From: Mongoliitalea lutea
Lineage (GTDB): Bacteria; Bacteroidota; Bacteroidia; Cytophagales; Cyclobacteriaceae
Direction: 5' to 3'
DNA: 64,000 nt
Assembly (NCBI RefSeq): GCF_014652135.1
Contig: NZ_BMYF01000022.1
Span: forward strand, 26,906-90,905
Of the stretch, positions 63,828 through 64,000 are shown piece after piece (position 1 is the first letter of the stretch; each line of letters opens with the position of its first letter). A program made the translations under genes and the position numbers. The notes beneath the pieces were generated by a model, which was given only the letters and a program-made list of their open reading frames with translations, ran no database searches and had not been told where the DNA came from.

Positions 63828-64000
63828 GATTAACAATACTATGTTTGAGATGATTATTGATTATAAGGAGAAATTTCTAACATTTAATTTATTTTTTTCA
63901 AAACTCTCTTTTGCAAAAATGTTTCCGATTTTGTATTTTAACCCTATTATAATTTTTAAATTATTTAAAAATTATAAATATTATTTAATTAATATCAATC
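63828..64000. other. AT-rich right end, nothing identified
   Basis: Very AT-rich, with TTTTGCAAAAATGTTTCCGA and ATTTTTAAATTATTTAAAAA stretches. It may be a promoter region of a gene beyond the window; no gene is seen. Confidence 0.4.

Overview
The window is a piece of a Bacteroidota chromosome, most likely from the Cytophagales and perhaps an Algoriphagus-like Cyclobacteriaceae member (family-level placement is inference). Signs: low-to-moderate GC; TAnnTTTG-type promoters without clear Shine-Dalgarno sequences; many secreted proteins of families common in this phylum (DUF2490, DUF2911, DUF4136, DUF5777, DUF6134, DUF6515, YceI, fasciclin); a five-repeat DUF349 protein; BshB1 (bacillithiol synthesis); a short sigma-70 without region 1.1; and an ExbB-ExbD-TonB set. 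No phage, integron, transposase or CRISPR array is visible.

Layout. 1-2115: a Fic protein running off the left edge, with a three-copy palindromic site upstream, a short gene remnant and a membrane-anchored protein with a nuclease-like fold. 2116-3767: gene-poor and repeat-rich. 3768-16102: tricorn-like protease, MsrB, a run of small envelope proteins and lipoproteins, and a FabH-type ketosynthase. 16103-17193: a non-coding island of duplicated repeats. 17194-20737: DUF2911 protein, a 2-hydroxyacid dehydrogenase, a double Usp protein and a TPR protein. 20815-31970: a long co-directional run: holA, a 995-residue TPR protein, an outer-membrane barrel, a SPOR-like protein, exbB, exbD, tonB, folC, trmB. 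32042-33948: Rieske, YceI and DUF5777 proteins. 34034-37725: WYL regulator and PEP carboxylase. 37802-40051: a compact minus-strand operon of two DUF1538 membrane proteins, a PII-like protein and a CBS protein. 40297-48257: a K+-channel-like protein, a TPR histidine kinase, OsmC, GNAT, and S9 and S10 peptidases. 48528-50818: two CAU-anticodon tRNAs, a HAD phosphatase, a fasciclin lipoprotein and a START-like protein. 50883-62527: housekeeping genes lptF-like, rpsO, pnp, rpoD, trxB, an M23/LysM peptidase, bshB1, pdxH, an AlgH-family gene and a DUF349 gene. 62582-64000: tRNA-Thr, a GIY-YIG ORF, a second tRNA-Thr copy whose D-arm is replaced by a perfect palindrome, then 262-bp tandem repeats.

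Functional themes. The envelope genes fit a gram-negative bacterium living on peptides and polymers: three large secreted peptidases and a TonB energy module beside a TPR/barrel pair. Cytoplasmic redox and stress functions (MsrB, OsmC, TrxB, BshB1, Usp) are scattered rather than clustered. The strongest leads for something little described are the DUF1538/DUF1538/PII/CBS operon, the tRNA-Thr/GIY-YIG/palindrome arrangement with the adjoining hairpin-bearing tandem repeats, and the triple operator in front of the Fic gene.
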